A stretch of DNA of 64,000 nucleotides from Mesaphorura yosii (Eukaryota; Arthropoda; Collembola; Poduromorpha; Tullbergiidae): the NCBI GenBank assembly GCA_009869945.1, contig WIXG01000091.1:1-64000 (forward strand), written 5' to 3'. This document shows positions 10,410 through 23,100 of this stretch, piece by piece. The notes under the pieces were generated by a model. It was not told where the DNA came from. It searched no databases and saw only the letters and a program-made list of their open reading frames with translations. Within the stretch, counting starts at the first letter, position 1. Each line of letters opens with the position of its first letter. The position numbers were made by a program, and so were the translations under genes.

Positions 10410-13400
10410 TTCCTTTCATAAAGTGAATGTTTGTGAGTGTCTGAATGAATTCTATTTTATTGCTCGTCAACGTTGTCTTCGGTAAGATTGTATTCTTCCA
10501 TCCACTGCTTTGAAAGATTTATATCAGCCCCCAAGTTGAAATGAATACATCCAGCCATATCTCAACTATTGTCAACTCGTTAAGAATTAAGACAATTCCG
10601 AACGATTTTGAATTGATATTTTGACACCTCAACCCAGCCCCATTCAGCAATTGCTGCAATGACATGCTGCCAAATTAGGTCTGCCCGCTTTCTGCCGAGG
10701 GAATTTACCCCTAGGTCGAGATCGAGAGTTTTCTGATCGAATTCCTAACCATGTGACACAGCCCCAATTCACAATCTCAGCCCACTGGCCCTTCTCCGGA
10801 ATTCTCGCATGGATTTATTTTGATGGCACGTCATAGTCTAGTTTCTAATTAACTTACTACTGTCAAGTGTCAATGTCAATACTAAATTTAAATTCTTGTG
10901 TACGTGTACTCTTTGTCTACTGATGTACTTGGTTCGCTACTTGAATCACTACAAGACTTACTAATGCAATGTTATAGCGTGTAATCGAAATAATTTATTC
11001 AACTACCCTCACATTATTGTACAAAATTTTATCGTATTTCTAAATATAATTCATGTAAATGGTTACTACGACTATGATTACGACTTATGCAGCATCATGC
11101 ATATTTAATTGAATAAAAATCCGAATTCTAATTAACACAAGACAGTAAACAGTTTACACAGGACCGTTTGCCAAGCAAACAGTTCGATCAACAAATGGAA
11201 ATTTCACATTCAGACTCAGATTGGAAATAGATTGCATTTAGTTCTTGGATTTAATATTGTATTAAGAATTAAAGACATGCGAATTCTAAAGTTAAAATAT
11301 TTTTCCTTCATTCTTCACAGCGCAGGTTGAGACGGTTTAAAAGTTGAATGAGTACACGGCAATACCATTTCCGATTTCCAGCATATCACCATGCACGGTC
11401 ATTGATTTAGCTTCCTGCTCGCCTTGGCCTTGACTTCTAACTTTCCAACATATTGCGCATCAAAAATTGTTCACGTGAACACTTAACTTCGTCCAATATT
11501 AGATATTGCATATAGGCGCATCTAATGCTTACGTTTAATGTTTATATTTATGTCCATAAAAGTTTCGTGAACCTTTCCATGGCTTTGCTCACGCAGCTGG
11601 ACACAAACTGCGTCTTTTAAACGCAAGACTACTGCTATTTGCATGCAAATTTACGACTAAAGCGAATTTCAAAGCCATTCTTGGAGTCATTTCTGATATC
11701 AGCACCAGTTCCTTAATTAAAAAGAAAGGTGAAATATGGAGTTTACAATTATCCACTGCGCAAACAGCAAACTAAACGCGGCAAGCAAGCGATTCAAAGT
11801 TTCCTTCAAGGTGACGGTGACATTGACAAGAATAATGGTTCGCGAATAAACAATAAACTGGGGGAGCCAGTTGTAATAGTGCAATGAAATATTACGCAGA
11901 ATATCATTAAGGAGAGATTGTTTGGATTTGAGCTTTATCTGAAGACCGCTGGACTTGGAACCTATTTCTACATTTCCTCAGCTCGGCAGTTTCCTTTTGC
12001 AGTTTCGTCGTCCAAGTTTAAGGCTTAATTATGCTGTGAAGAATTGATATTCATCTCATCTTTTAATTGTGGCCTTCATTAAGCCAAGACGTGGTGTTCG
12101 TTTCCAACGAAGGCACGTTGAAATCTCGAAGGTATAAATGAAAGCGGTTGAAGTCAGATCTTTTATTAAAATTTTACACTCTGGGCCTCCAAAATTAGAA
12201 GTCTCAATTATTCAAAACTACGCACAATTCTTCAGTCTATTTCCGGATATCCATTGAAAAATGAGTATTTCTGGAGTCTGTGCGTACTGGCTTTTAATAA
12301 TCGATGTATGCATGCCTTCTTCGTAGTTTGACTGCTTGCGTTCGTTGTTTATAAATCCTCAAGTTCTCTTGTCTGAATCATGATCCACGTTTTTCATTTT
12401 CCGAATTGGTTCTTCGAAGGTTGGATTTCATTCCAGTGAGTAAAATGACTTTTCCAGACGGAAGATCAGTTGTTTGCTCACTTTGATTCATGGGTTCACC
12501 AAACCGAAGCTATTTTTCACAAGGAGAACCAATAACTAGGGATTGTAGTCCCAATGATCGAAATCGGAATGATCGAACTTTCAGTTGGCATCATTTCTCC
12601 TCTGATAGCGATAGTTATCCAAGGAGGGACGAAAATATGAAATAGATTGTATACTCACCTAAATTTGTCCGTAGCATGTTTACAAGGGCAAGAATAGGCG
12701 GAATCTTCCTCCGCTTCCCCTGCGCAATTGTTTGACTAGCTTGACTAAAAGTGCAAAGCAAAGCCTTGTGAAATCGCAAAACACAAAAGAAAATATTTCA
12801 TCTACATTGGTGGTTCTTGCCCTGAACGGTGGAATGGAGGATGAAGAATACGCAAAATCATACCGATTGAGATTACGCATTTGAGAAAACTGACGTGCAT
12901 TTCTTCAATACAATGCATTGCCCCCGAGGAGGATGGATGGTAAAGTGCAACTATTTTTCAAGGTAGTGATAAATGGCACACATTTAATAGAGTAACTGGT
13001 CGAAGTAAATCATTTTTTCTTTTCTCTTTTTAAAATCTTGAAGGCTGTGGGCTGAGTGAGGCAAACAAACAGCGGAGCAGCAGCGCCTGGAATGCTCGAA
13101 AATGTATGGTTATTGTAAAATACTTTTAATGTAATAGATTTCCTATGTGCCCTGCTTTAAGGCTTGGACCTTTGACGCTGCCAGTACCAGAAAAATATTT
13201 CTAGCTTGTCATGTTTTGGACTTCGAATGATGGAGTGTTCAGTGTTCAATGCCTCAGCGCAGTCGAATGTTCTTAAATGATTGGCTAGAAGAAAAACGAA
13301 CGGACTAAGCGCTCTAATATATTATAGCTCAATTTAGAAATCATCGAAATTAAAAGTATGATTTAAGGTTATTGCCATGTTGGTGAGGTGTTTACGGAGC

Positions 13401-13620
13401 ATGGGTGTCCTGCCATTTATGATTTTGCACTGGACGTTAATTTATCTATTTTTATTTATTACGATGATAATTCTCATTAAATATGACAGTAATACGCTCG
13501 AGAAACTCATAGACACGAATACAATTAAGAAAACTTCATCTTGCTCACGGAATAGAAAATATATCCACTAAAAACTAAAAGAAACTAAAATTAAAAGTAA
13601 TGTTTCCTAGACTCACGAAA
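10410..13620. other. Gene A 3' UTR and intergenic DNA
   Basis: The stretch begins with the 3' UTR of gene A. The first canonical AATAAA on the plus strand is at 11112-11117, so the UTR may be about 700 bases. Beyond that it is AT-rich DNA with no gene or transposon that I can recognise. Confidence 0.55.
11112..11117 (+). terminator. Candidate polyadenylation signal of gene A
   Basis: First AATAAA after the stop codon at 10409, about 700 bases downstream. There is no transcript evidence, and variant hexamers nearer the stop could be used instead. Confidence 0.35.
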
Positions 13621-13679
13621 GAAATCATAAAATTAGGCCGAAACCCGAGAAGTTAAAAAGATTAAAATAGATAAATCTC

Positions 13680-14012
13680 GTCAAAGTTTGTGGCCAGCCG
13701 GCCCAAAACAGCCGCCACGGTCCCCCGCTGAACAGCCAAAGCCACCCGCTGCAGCAATAAGGTACAAGAGTTTCTCTCCCGTTACGGCAGCAACACGGAC
13801 ACCAAATCCCCAAAGAAGGGGCTGAAGGTAGTCTTGGATTTGCGGTGTGATTTTCTGGAGGGCCAGCTTCGATGCTAATCGTCGCCATGTCCACCCGGCG
13901 GCAATTAAACGAATACCGCCGCTCTTTTTCGTGACTGCTATTAGTGAGGCGCCAAAAAGCGGAACCACATCCTCAGGTAACCGGCCCGCAAGAACTAGAC
14001 TCAGGAACAATA
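13680..14012 (-). mobile_element. LINE reverse transcriptase remnant, downstream segment
   Basis: The minus-strand frame reads A-G-R-L-P-E-D-V-V-P-L-F-G-A-S-L-I-A, then K-K-S-G-G-I-R and R-R-L-A-S-K-L-A, ending near L-L-W-G-F-G-V. These are the early reverse-transcriptase blocks of non-LTR retrotransposons, where K-K-x-G-G-x-R-P-I-A-V-G and L-G-x-G-V-P-x-G-C-E are usual. After F-G-V the reading frame drifts, and the catalytic Y/F-x-D-D block is absent, so the copy is frame-broken and truncated on its 3' side. The clade is uncertain; R2-like or a relative is possible. It continues the segment at 14733-15045 across a transposon insertion. Confidence 0.8.
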
Positions 14013-14734
14013 TGATGAGGCCATCCTTGCATTTGATACTAACTTTCTTATTTGTGCGCCAATCTTAATATGCTTGGTTGAGCAAATGCAGGAACAGACA
14101 AGACATACTCATAAGTAGTTTGAATGGACTGCTCGCAGCCCTACAGAAATTACAGAACAAAGATTGAAATCTTTGTGTAACAAGGCCACTTTATTTCAGG
14201 CCGTTCTATTTCCATTGGACTACTGAGGGGTTGAAGGCCCATTCTCTTAATAGCCTCCTGATGCAATTTAGCATGATTTCCGGCAAAGACGCCAGTTTCG
14301 AGTTAGACATGGGGTGTACATTAGCTTGAATCAGCGTGAGTAAGGTGAAATCTTGCTACCGTGTTACCTTTGGTAAACAAGAATTAGAACAAACAGTACA
14401 TGCAGAGTGGGCTAGAATTTCATTGGAAACGCTTCGGAACTTGATAAACTCCATGAAAAATAGAATATTTCAATTAATTGGTGCAGGTGGTATATCTACA
14501 AAATATTAGGCTCAGAGTAATTAAGAGTATTAGATGGCCCTATCATTTTGTTGCACTAAAAAATCAAACTTTGTCCTGTAAGTTATACGTACTTCTGAAT
14601 CCTTCAGCCAAACTTAATGTGAATTTGTCTCAGCTTACCCTTTGTATACCTATGCAATGCCAATTAACTTCCGCTTATAATATAGAATTTATTTCGAAAG
14701 GTAGGGTGACCTTTTCATTTTGTGCCATATTGTA
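14011..14734. repeat. TA target-site duplication around the Tc1-like element
   Basis: TA stands at 14011-14012 and again at 14733-14734. On the minus strand, joining the flanks with one TA gives an uninterrupted LINE frame, K-F-M-D-I-L-F-L-S-L. This is the footprint expected of Tc1/mariner insertion. Confidence 0.75.
14013..14732 (+). mobile_element. Tc1-like DNA transposon remnant inside the LINE
   Basis: About 720 bp. Only the C-terminal end of the transposase can be read, at about 14371-14509 on the plus strand: K-Q-E-L-E-Q-T-V-H-A-E-W-A-R-I, then L-I-N-S-M-K-N-R and G-G-I-S-T-K-Y followed by a stop. This matches the usual Tc1 ending (E-W-x-x-I-P, L-I-x-S-M-P-x-R, K-G-G-H-T-K-Y). The catalytic D-D-E region is missing, so most of the transposase has been deleted or eroded. 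The right end (gccatattg before TA) looks like a terminal repeat, but I cannot match it convincingly to the left end. The element is non-autonomous and old. Confidence 0.72.
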
Positions 14735-15045
14735 TGTCCATGAACTTTGAGAGGACGACTACAAGGGGATCATCACCAGCGTCTCCAAGCTGGGGACTCA
14801 AAAGGTCCTTGAGGATTTACGGGCGGATTCCATCCAATCCAGCGGCGGAACCTGGAGGGAAGCTTCTCATGGCTGCGAACAACTCTTCGTTTGTGAGAAG
14901 TGGGACAATGGGCCGTAGTGTGGTTGAGGCAGGCTGGTTTCTGATTTCGGCAATTTGGAGTTGAGCGTCCAGCTGCCGCAGCATCAATGTAGCAACTCTT
15001 AAGCCCGTTTCCATCAGCACTCTTTCCAGCACCAGCCACGTTGAA
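14733..15045 (-). mobile_element. LINE reverse transcriptase remnant, upstream segment
   Basis: Read on the minus strand, this gives P-L-L-T-N-E-E-L-F-A-A-M-R-S-F-P-P-G-S-A, then G-L-D-G-I-R-P, a stop codon, I-L-K-D-L-L-S-P-Q-L-G-D-A-G and V-V-L-S-K-F-M-D. This is the start of a non-LTR reverse-transcriptase domain (P-x-G-S-A-x-G-L-D-G-x-R-P-x-x-L-K-D-L). One in-frame stop replaces the residue after R-P. The same frame continues in the segment at 13680-14012 once the Tc1-like insertion is removed. The 5' boundary near 15045 is approximate. Confidence 0.8.
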
Positions 15046-18000
15046 CTAAATCAATTTGATGAATGGTGACGCTGGTCCGTTAGGAATTTGGATTTCCAAT
15101 GACGGTTTGCTGTAGGAGTCTGTCCCACTTTAACTTCTCAATAATAAAATTCTCGGATGGAAATTGCCAATGCGGACGAGATTCGGAGATGCAAAACTTT
15201 GGCATTGGTTGTGTGGGGGGCAATTCATACTTGACCAATATTTTTGACAGCCTTCGATGAAAGCCATAATGTAAATACGCAACTTGTGGGAAATGGACTG
15301 TCCTAAATACGAAATTTCGGGAAAGTAGAGTTATGTGAACTTTTTTTTACTATCAGCTCGGTCCACAATTCAATCCATTCCATTACCCTTGCCCTGTTCC
15401 TGAACTCGTCAAACAAGCGAACTGGCGAACATGCCAGTTTGTTCAGCATTTTTATTTTCCGAAAATACAAAATACAATAAACTCTTTTGAAAACTTTTGT
15501 AATAACTACGCGGATTGGTATTATTATTTAATGCACAGATGAAGGAATAAAACCAAAACTTTTCGTTCGTTTGATTCCCTTCTCAAGTTTAAGTCAGCAT
15601 TGATTTGACCAAGATTTTGATGTATTATTTTGGAAACCAAGATTCCAACGGGACTGAAAATACGTTTGACGTTGCGTTTCGTCGTGAGAACATGGCTCGT
15701 TGTAGCCCATCGGGAGTGCAATCAATCATGATATTGCTCAGCGCTCAAATTTTTATCTCACATTCAGGATAAAGTTGAGTTGAGAATGAAATGAAGTAAC
15801 TTCTTTCATAGATGCATCCATCCTGCTGCACTTTATGACAATATCAATTACGAGCTTGCGTTTCCAATTAAGTGATTGATAAGTTCCAGAAATACTAAAT
15901 ATTGTACGATCGTGCCGGACTTCAGAGCGTTTTACGGTGTTTACGAGTTCAGCTTCACACCTTCTGTTCTAGTGAAACCGTGAAAGATTTTGTACGTCAC
16001 TTTTCTGGCGGTGTAACAAGAGTTTTATTAACTTGACGGTATTTAGACAGAAAGCCAAATATTTGGCCCCTGGAGACTAAATCAAATATCCGGCATTAAT
16101 CTATCGGAGTTCATAGCCTAGCATGGAAGTCATTAACTCTTGCCCTGCTTTCCACTGTAGACTTGCAAGATACCAGTGGCACACAAGAGGACATCTTGGC
16201 TTGGGAGGTGGAATCATTCCACCGAGACTTTGTTGGTTTCAGTTCTCTTTCCGGGTATTTCCAGAAGTTCAAGTCTGAACCAGCAGATGGTCTGAGCAAT
16301 TCTCTGGCGAGAAGAGGCCACGCTTCTTTGCGCTTTGTCGATTTCATCGGCTTTATTTTCGCGAGTCTTGACGAAAAATGAATCAGCTCTATACGTCTTT
16401 AATCGACAAATTCTTTTATTCAGTAGTAGCAATAAATTCATTCGTATCTCTATTCGAATAAAAGTATTCTCATTACTGTAATAATTCTATAATGCGTGCC
16501 GTAATATTACTAATTTCTATACTCGCAATTAGATCATTTGTTAACGTGTTTTCGATCATGAAAATACTTCTTTTTTGCATAAAAACAATTTTATGGCAGA
16601 TATTCTTTCCGTGCATGAGAAATAGTCTTTTTACATAAGGATACGCTTACATAAAAATATTCTACTTTGCATCGGAATATTTTTAATTTCATAATCACAA
16701 GTTGTATGAGATAATTCATGAAACACATGAAAACTTGTGCTCAAATTCTTGTTAGTTGTAGATTAGGAGTAGTTAAGGAATAACGTGCTCCTAAGTACTG
16801 TCATAAAATCGAGTTGGATTCATTCTATCTGTCGGACGCGGACGAGATTAAGAGGGGGTCAGACACTTGCCCTATGTTTTAAAAAGGAATGAACTGGTTG
16901 AAATCAGGGATGGTACTTTATGCTTGCTTTGTTATGTCCATCAACAAACAACGGCCTAGAATGGAGTCAACTTTAAGTGCTTCATTTTTGAGGCTGAATC
17001 TAATCTGCCGGTGATGACTTCTGCGTATCAATGATCGGTGAGGAAGCCACACTTGCTTACTAAAGAATCTTCCGGCAATCAAGTATCATTCAACTTTTGA
17101 ATATTCGCAAGAAGATTTGAATCATGTTTTTAAAAAGTTTCATGCGAAGGTTAAATTATTTCGTATGTTCAGATTAAATAAACTCATGAAAGAATTATTT
17201 TTATGAAAACGTTTTTCATGCAAAAAAGAATTACTCTCAAGATCGAAAAATTGACACCCATTTGTAACAATGCCTTACCTACCTTGCAGTTAAGCATTAC
17301 GCGTCCAATAACAGTGTGACGCTTTCTCTTAATTTGTAATAAATCAAATAGCAGCCATACAAATATCAAGTCTTTGGAACTTTTTTATTTTAAGCTTAGC
17401 TTAGTCGTAATGCTTCGCGTCTAATTAAGAACCCAAACCATACGCTCTTAGCACATTTTACGATTGCCTTGCCTATTTATTATATACTGCTTACGGTAAA
17501 ATTAGGCATTAATATCTTTCGTAATTTTTCTAGCATAAATACAAGTTTTACGCCGTCCTAACTTCTTGTTCATGTTCGGATTCCTACAAAATATATTTTC
17601 CCAATTTTCATTGTGGTAATTGTAAACATAATCTACAAACTTCGTATTGCCACTCTGATGATCAATCCTATTCTGAAAAAGAAACAGGAAGACGACTTAC
17701 ATTTCTATTCCTTACAATAGAACTAGGCCTAATAAAAATGTGACAAAAAGAATTATCGAAAGTTACAATACTTCCCATGAATATTATTTCGCAAGTGTAC
17801 AGATCTCTACATATACGAGCCAGTACAATGAAAATATACGAGACAAATATATTCTTAACAATAACAACAATTATCGTATGTTAATAGTCTTAAATAGTTA
17901 TCATCTGTATAACATCGCAGTTCGCAATTCGCGGCTGTTACAGAAACGTAGAAGATCAAAATCTCAGCGTGTTCGAGCCGTTGCTTGAGTTATATACGGC

Positions 18001-19280
18001 ATGAACATTTTCAGGACGAAGTCGAACATACTCTTCTACCTGTAAACAGGAGCAGAACAGAGGAAGGATTATAATCAACGTGAAAGTCATAGATCAAAGT
18101 CAATTTTGTTTGTATGGTACAATATGGACAGGTACATGCGTATAGCAAATAGTAAAAGTCGGGGTTCATTCTGTTCATGCAATTCAGTCTCAGTCAATAC
18201 GAAAATTACATGCTCTTATCGAAGGTAAGCGGTTTGGGCATACACATGCAGCTGCGACTTTGGTCCGATTGCATTCAACACGCATTACACGTAATTACAT
18301 ATGAACTGAAGTTTGCAGGAAAACAGTTTTTCGGCAATAATAAATGCAGACATGCAATATGCTAATACAAATGTGACCCTAACCTCCGAGTCGCCAGGGG
18401 AAAGTTAACATGCACAAGAGCCAACCCACTCAAATACGCGTTTGGCACATAGTCGCGCATCACGCACTTCACAATACCGTGATATGTCGCGACCGACGAG
18501 TCCAACGAAGGGTAAAAACCAAGGGCAGATTTGTTTTGCTATGCGCTCTTATATCATGCTATCTCTGCTGTGGTGTGCGTTTTATCACAAAGAGAAATGG
18601 TTGAAGAAGTGTTACTTGAGAATCCTGAAAACTAGTCGCAATATGTGTAAATCCGTGAAATGTAAAGAAAATTAATCCACTATTAAGATTTGTGGAGGGT
18701 GAATTTAAATCTGATTATCAAATCTTTCGACTTATCCTGGCGAAAATAGTTTCTTTCTCAGACTGCCTTCCAAGACATGTACAGGCCGGCGATGAATTGA
18801 AAAATGGTTGTTCGTCTGGGCTGCCAGTATTTTATCCATGTAGCATGTAACACTCACGCCTCCTAATTTTTCAATTTTCTTGGAATCACCTACTCATCAT
18901 CCTGTTCGTTTCAAGCACACAGTGCTGTGGTCGTGGTTTTATCATTTATAAAACCGAAGCTCAAATGCGGAAATATACTTTAGATAATGAAATAAACTGC
19001 AAACAGGGAAAATGCAACAAACTTTAATATTCACCTTCACATTTGCACGCTTATTGAGCTTAAATTTAACGTTAGGATGACGCCTGTTTTACGCGGCTCA
19101 GGGTCCTTCCCCTTATGTTTGTCCAGATACAATGTGGGAGCGCTCCAGGAGCACTCTAGCTTCAATCGGACACTATTTCATGGCCTATTGTGTAGCATTT
19201 ACGTTAGGAAAACATTTCTCGGAATTCTTTTTTCACAACATTTATACCCGTTCCACAATCAAATCGAGTCACTTCCTTCT
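15046..19280. other. Intergenic DNA between the LINE and gene B's 3' end
   Basis: No gene is recognised. Open frames on both strands are short and lack ATG starts or domains. A short AT hairpin (AAAAATATTC, 12-base loop, GAATATTTTT) lies at 16653-16684. Parts are very AT-rich. Confidence 0.5.
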
Positions 19281-19286
19281 TTTATT
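19281..19286 (-). terminator. Candidate polyadenylation signal of gene B
   Basis: TTTATT on the plus strand (AATAAA on the minus strand) is the first canonical signal beyond gene B's stop at 19700, about 415 bases downstream in the direction of transcription. Confidence 0.4.
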
Positions 19287-19699
19287 CTCTAAGTCTATTA
19301 TTTATCTATCTTATCGCCTAAAAATGTTAGACAAGCCAAAATGAGTCCACTACAATAAACTTCCTAATCAATAATATCGTGAAATTTGGACAGGGCTTGC
19401 AGACTCCCGACACAATTTATGAGAGGGACGTTTTGGAAAGCTGGTAGTGCGGCGCGGCCAGCCTACTATTTGTCATTTTGCTATGATGGATTATTCAGAC
19501 TAATCTCGATCATTAGACGCCTGGAGATAGTGTTGCGTGGCACAGTTTTGTGTTCAAGCAAGCCAGCGTTAGTGCATCTGGGTGTGTTAGTAGGACAAGC
19601 AAGAAATAAAAGAAAGACTCAACTACCTTGTAGAGGAACAGAGTTTAGGACATTTTGTCTAAAACAAAGACTTTGATTCTCGGGTCAAAATGCGGGTTT

Positions 19700-20152
19700 T
19701 CATACCGTGCTCTCTTTATGCTTGCACGCGGGTGAATGGTAAGACAACAACAACGGTGTCGTGCAACTTGAGTTCATGCTACAGTCTACCTCTGATGGCG
19801 GCGACAAGTGATGCTGCGGATGTTGTTGGTGATGTTGACTCGTGGCGTGCAACAATGGGTTCGGGTACCCACCCATCGTCTGTGTCTGTTGCTCAACTAA
19901 GCACTGATTGCTATTGTTACTAGTGTTAGACGTACTACTACTTGGACAGTGCTGGGACGCCGAACCTGCAGACTTATGCGGATCGATTTGAGCATAGATG
20001 ATTGGTTCTTGCGAAGGTCGGTGGTGATGGTGCTGGTGTTGCGGTGGGCCGTGGTGGTGGTGCTGATGCTGGTGTTGCTTCAGAACAACCTGATGCGGAT
20101 ATGCTGGACTGTTGGGAAGTGATAACTCAGCGTATGTCACTTCTTCCCTTCC
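19700..20152 (-). CDS. Gene B last exon: His-rich tail with tyrosine motifs and PDZ ligand
   Basis: The acceptor ctgcag is followed in phase 0 by G-R-E-E-V-T-Y-A-E-L-S-L-P-N, a motif typical of Sidestep tails. Then come a histidine/glutamine-rich stretch (20021-20095), a second tyrosine motif I-I-Y-A-Q-I, Ser/Asn/Gln-rich sequence, and K-H-K-E-S-T-V before the stop at 19700-19702. The last four residues are identical to those of gene A. The exon has 150 residues and is probably disordered in the cytoplasm. Confidence 0.92.
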   Translation of the reverse strand, partial: GREEVTYAELSLPNSPAYPHQVVLKQHQHQHHHHGPPQHQHHHHRPSQEPIIYAQIDPHKSAGSASQHCPSSSTSNTSNNSNQCLVEQQTQTMGGYPNPLLHATSQHHQQHPQHHLSPPSEVDCSMNSSCTTPLLLSYHSPACKHKESTV

Positions 20153-23100
20153 CTGCAGCATGCACCGCGTCGTCGAGTGCATCAAAAGAAAACATTCAAA
20201 TGTCAATATTTATTCTTTCTCCCCAGAGCAAGCATGTTTGAGGCCGTGCACAAGGCGGCCGTTGCTACTTACGCATCTTGCTGTCCGACACTTGACATTA
20301 TTGACTAACTCTGAGGTGGCCGCTGCCGGTGAGTTGGAATCCGACCGATTAACAGCAACGGTTCGGACGGCTCGTGGAATGGTCTCGTAGAAACGACTTG
20401 AGTTGTTGAGTCTCTCAAGAAATATCTTCTCGTCTGGATCGATTCCATCGATCTCTGGTTTTTAAAAAGACCAAAAATAAGAAAAAATGAGAATAAAAGA
20501 AGAGTAAAAATCGAGGAAGAAAGAGATATATTACATCACTCAGAAGATCGACATCTCAATTCTATCTTTTCGCACACAAACACACTCGCACGCACTTATA
20601 AATGCTCACATCCCCGTACGCACTATCTCACGCGAACAGCGGAAAAACTCCAAAGGAAAAAGTAAATTGGGTTTCAAAAAAATGCAATTCCTATCATCAA
20701 CATCAAAATGTCCTTTCCTCCTCGTCCCGTCCGTGGCACGATCTTTTTTCCACCCCCTCCTCGTTTTCTGGTTCCTGCCTGGGTGAAAACTACTTGAAGA
20801 TACGGCCACTTAGACAATTTCACCTTCCCAATGAAATATAGCATGCGTGGACCTTTTCAAGCCCAAATTGCATTATACACATTCTTGTCCTGAACTGCTA
20901 TTGAACCGTTTCGCTTTCAAGTGAAAGCAGTTCCGCAAAGAATTTCTGCACCTTTCAGATCTTTCAATGTGCGTGCGAGCGTCCCCATGATCTCTGCCAG
21001 TGAAACTAGAACTCATTACGCAATCTCTCAAAGGAAATTCTTTCCACATCTGTCGTCGGTCTCGCTGGTCGTTGATCTTACCTAAACTATGAGGCACGAC
21101 GTCAGGATTCTTATCGTCAGCACCATCGAGCAAATCGTCAAGTGATTTTTTGAGTGGAACAGAAGAATTGTCTTGTTCCGGCGAAGCTGTCGGTGCTGGT
21201 TTGATGAACCCATTGTTCTTTGGTATTCTCTTATCTTCACCTGTGTGACCACGACTTCGGAGGATGACGACGATCACAACGGCGACAATAATGAGAGTGG
21301 CCACGACCCCAATCAAAATGGCAAACATCGTTGCATTTTGGAGAAATGCGGGTCTGAAGTTGGCGAGCGCGGCTGGAAAGGAAAAAGTGAAAGATGGTTC
21401 TTAGGCTCGTAATCAAACTGCGTGTGATTTAATAAAATGAGGGGCTTACAATCTGTGCTCATTCCAGTCTGTTTCTCGGCAGCCTTCAGGGTACTCGCCT
21501 GCAGAACCTGTGTGTCACTTCGTCCTTTATTGTTGACGGCATAAATTCTCACGATAAATGAGGAGCCCGGATCCAGATTTCGAACATGGAACAGCGGGCG
21601 TGCATTTGTGAAATTCTTCAGCACAGCGTGCGATTGAAAATCGAGGATCTCAATCGTGAAAGTCTGTTGCAGCCCGCCGTTGAACCCTTCCAGACAACTC
21701 ACGTACAACGAGTCGAATGTTTGGTTAAGAATCGTGCAATTAGTTACAGCATCCGGTTTTCCGGCTGGAATGATGTGGTAAACACACGGGATCTTTTGAG
21801 TTCCAATATCGGAGAACGCGTAGCACTGCACCGTGCCATAATCAAGTTCTGTCATGGGTTTGTAGGTGAGTGTGGACCGTGTCTTCTCAACTGCAAAGTG
21901 GGATTGCTGAATGTCAATGGACTCGGCTGAGTTATTAAATTTCCACCGAAATATCAAATCAGTCTCCGGATTTGCGTCCACGTCGCAGGTGATTTTCGCC
22001 GACTCGAGACGGGCGATGCCGTAAACTTGCTGTTGACCGGGTTTGCAGACGGGAGCATCTTAGAAATCAGAAAGACAAACATTAGATTAGGCCTGTATTT
22101 ATGGTCATACGTAATACATTCGCGTTCACCAAGTCTTATGCTTGAGCCGACAGCGTATTATTGAATTGAAACATCTTTACTCGACATTCAATTCAATGAC
22201 ACAGCTCGTTGTAATTTTATAAATAACAGTGTAGTCATAAACTGATGAATGTAATTTAAGAGCAAATCGAACAGGCAAGCGGAATCTGCCTGTTCAATTT
22301 TCATCAGCGAATCAGCGTGAGTAAATATTAAGGACACATTTTAATCAAAAAGGAAACTCGTAATTACTTGAACGACATCGACGACTAGGCCATGCGCAGC
22401 GCGGATATGTTTCTGTAGGCTTGAACTTAATTTACTTCATCAAAGAAACAAGGCTCACGGTATCGCTTTCATCGAGTTAAAATTAGCAACTTTGCAAGAA
22501 TTCAAACAGCGCCGCACCATCGCCTTACCGTCACGGTATAATTTTGCAACAATTTCTAGCGCTTCCATTAACCTACTTTCTCCAATTTTCCTGTTTCTTA
22601 AAATTAAGGCGCTTCAAAGAGTGGCCCGACCGTGACGAAGGCGAATCGCCTGGAGTAATGGTGAGCTGGAGTTGATGAGTTGTGCGGAGATATTCACATT
22701 ATACCTACGCTGTTCTGTGCATGCAGTCGAGTAATAACAATATACATGACGTACAACAATGCGCCGCCCGCATGGCATAAAGAAAGCGAGTCTTACATTT
22801 GACATTTAGGTAGACCACATTACTCGCTCCATCTCCTTCCTTGTTGCTCGCTACGCAAGTGTACAGACCCGCGGACTTTCTTGTTATTGTTTGAAGAACC
22901 AGGCTCTGGTTGCTTATAATGACTCCTGCCGATGTATTGTGAGTTAGGATCCGACCCTGTTTCGAGAACAAAGTAAAAGCAATAACAATTATCATATCAG
23001 GTATAATCATCTTGTAGCTAAGCTAATCCTGCTCCTTCGTGCAGTCTTGGATTTCATAATATCCCGTGCCACCGCTGCTGCGTCGGTGGCGGGAAAGTTG

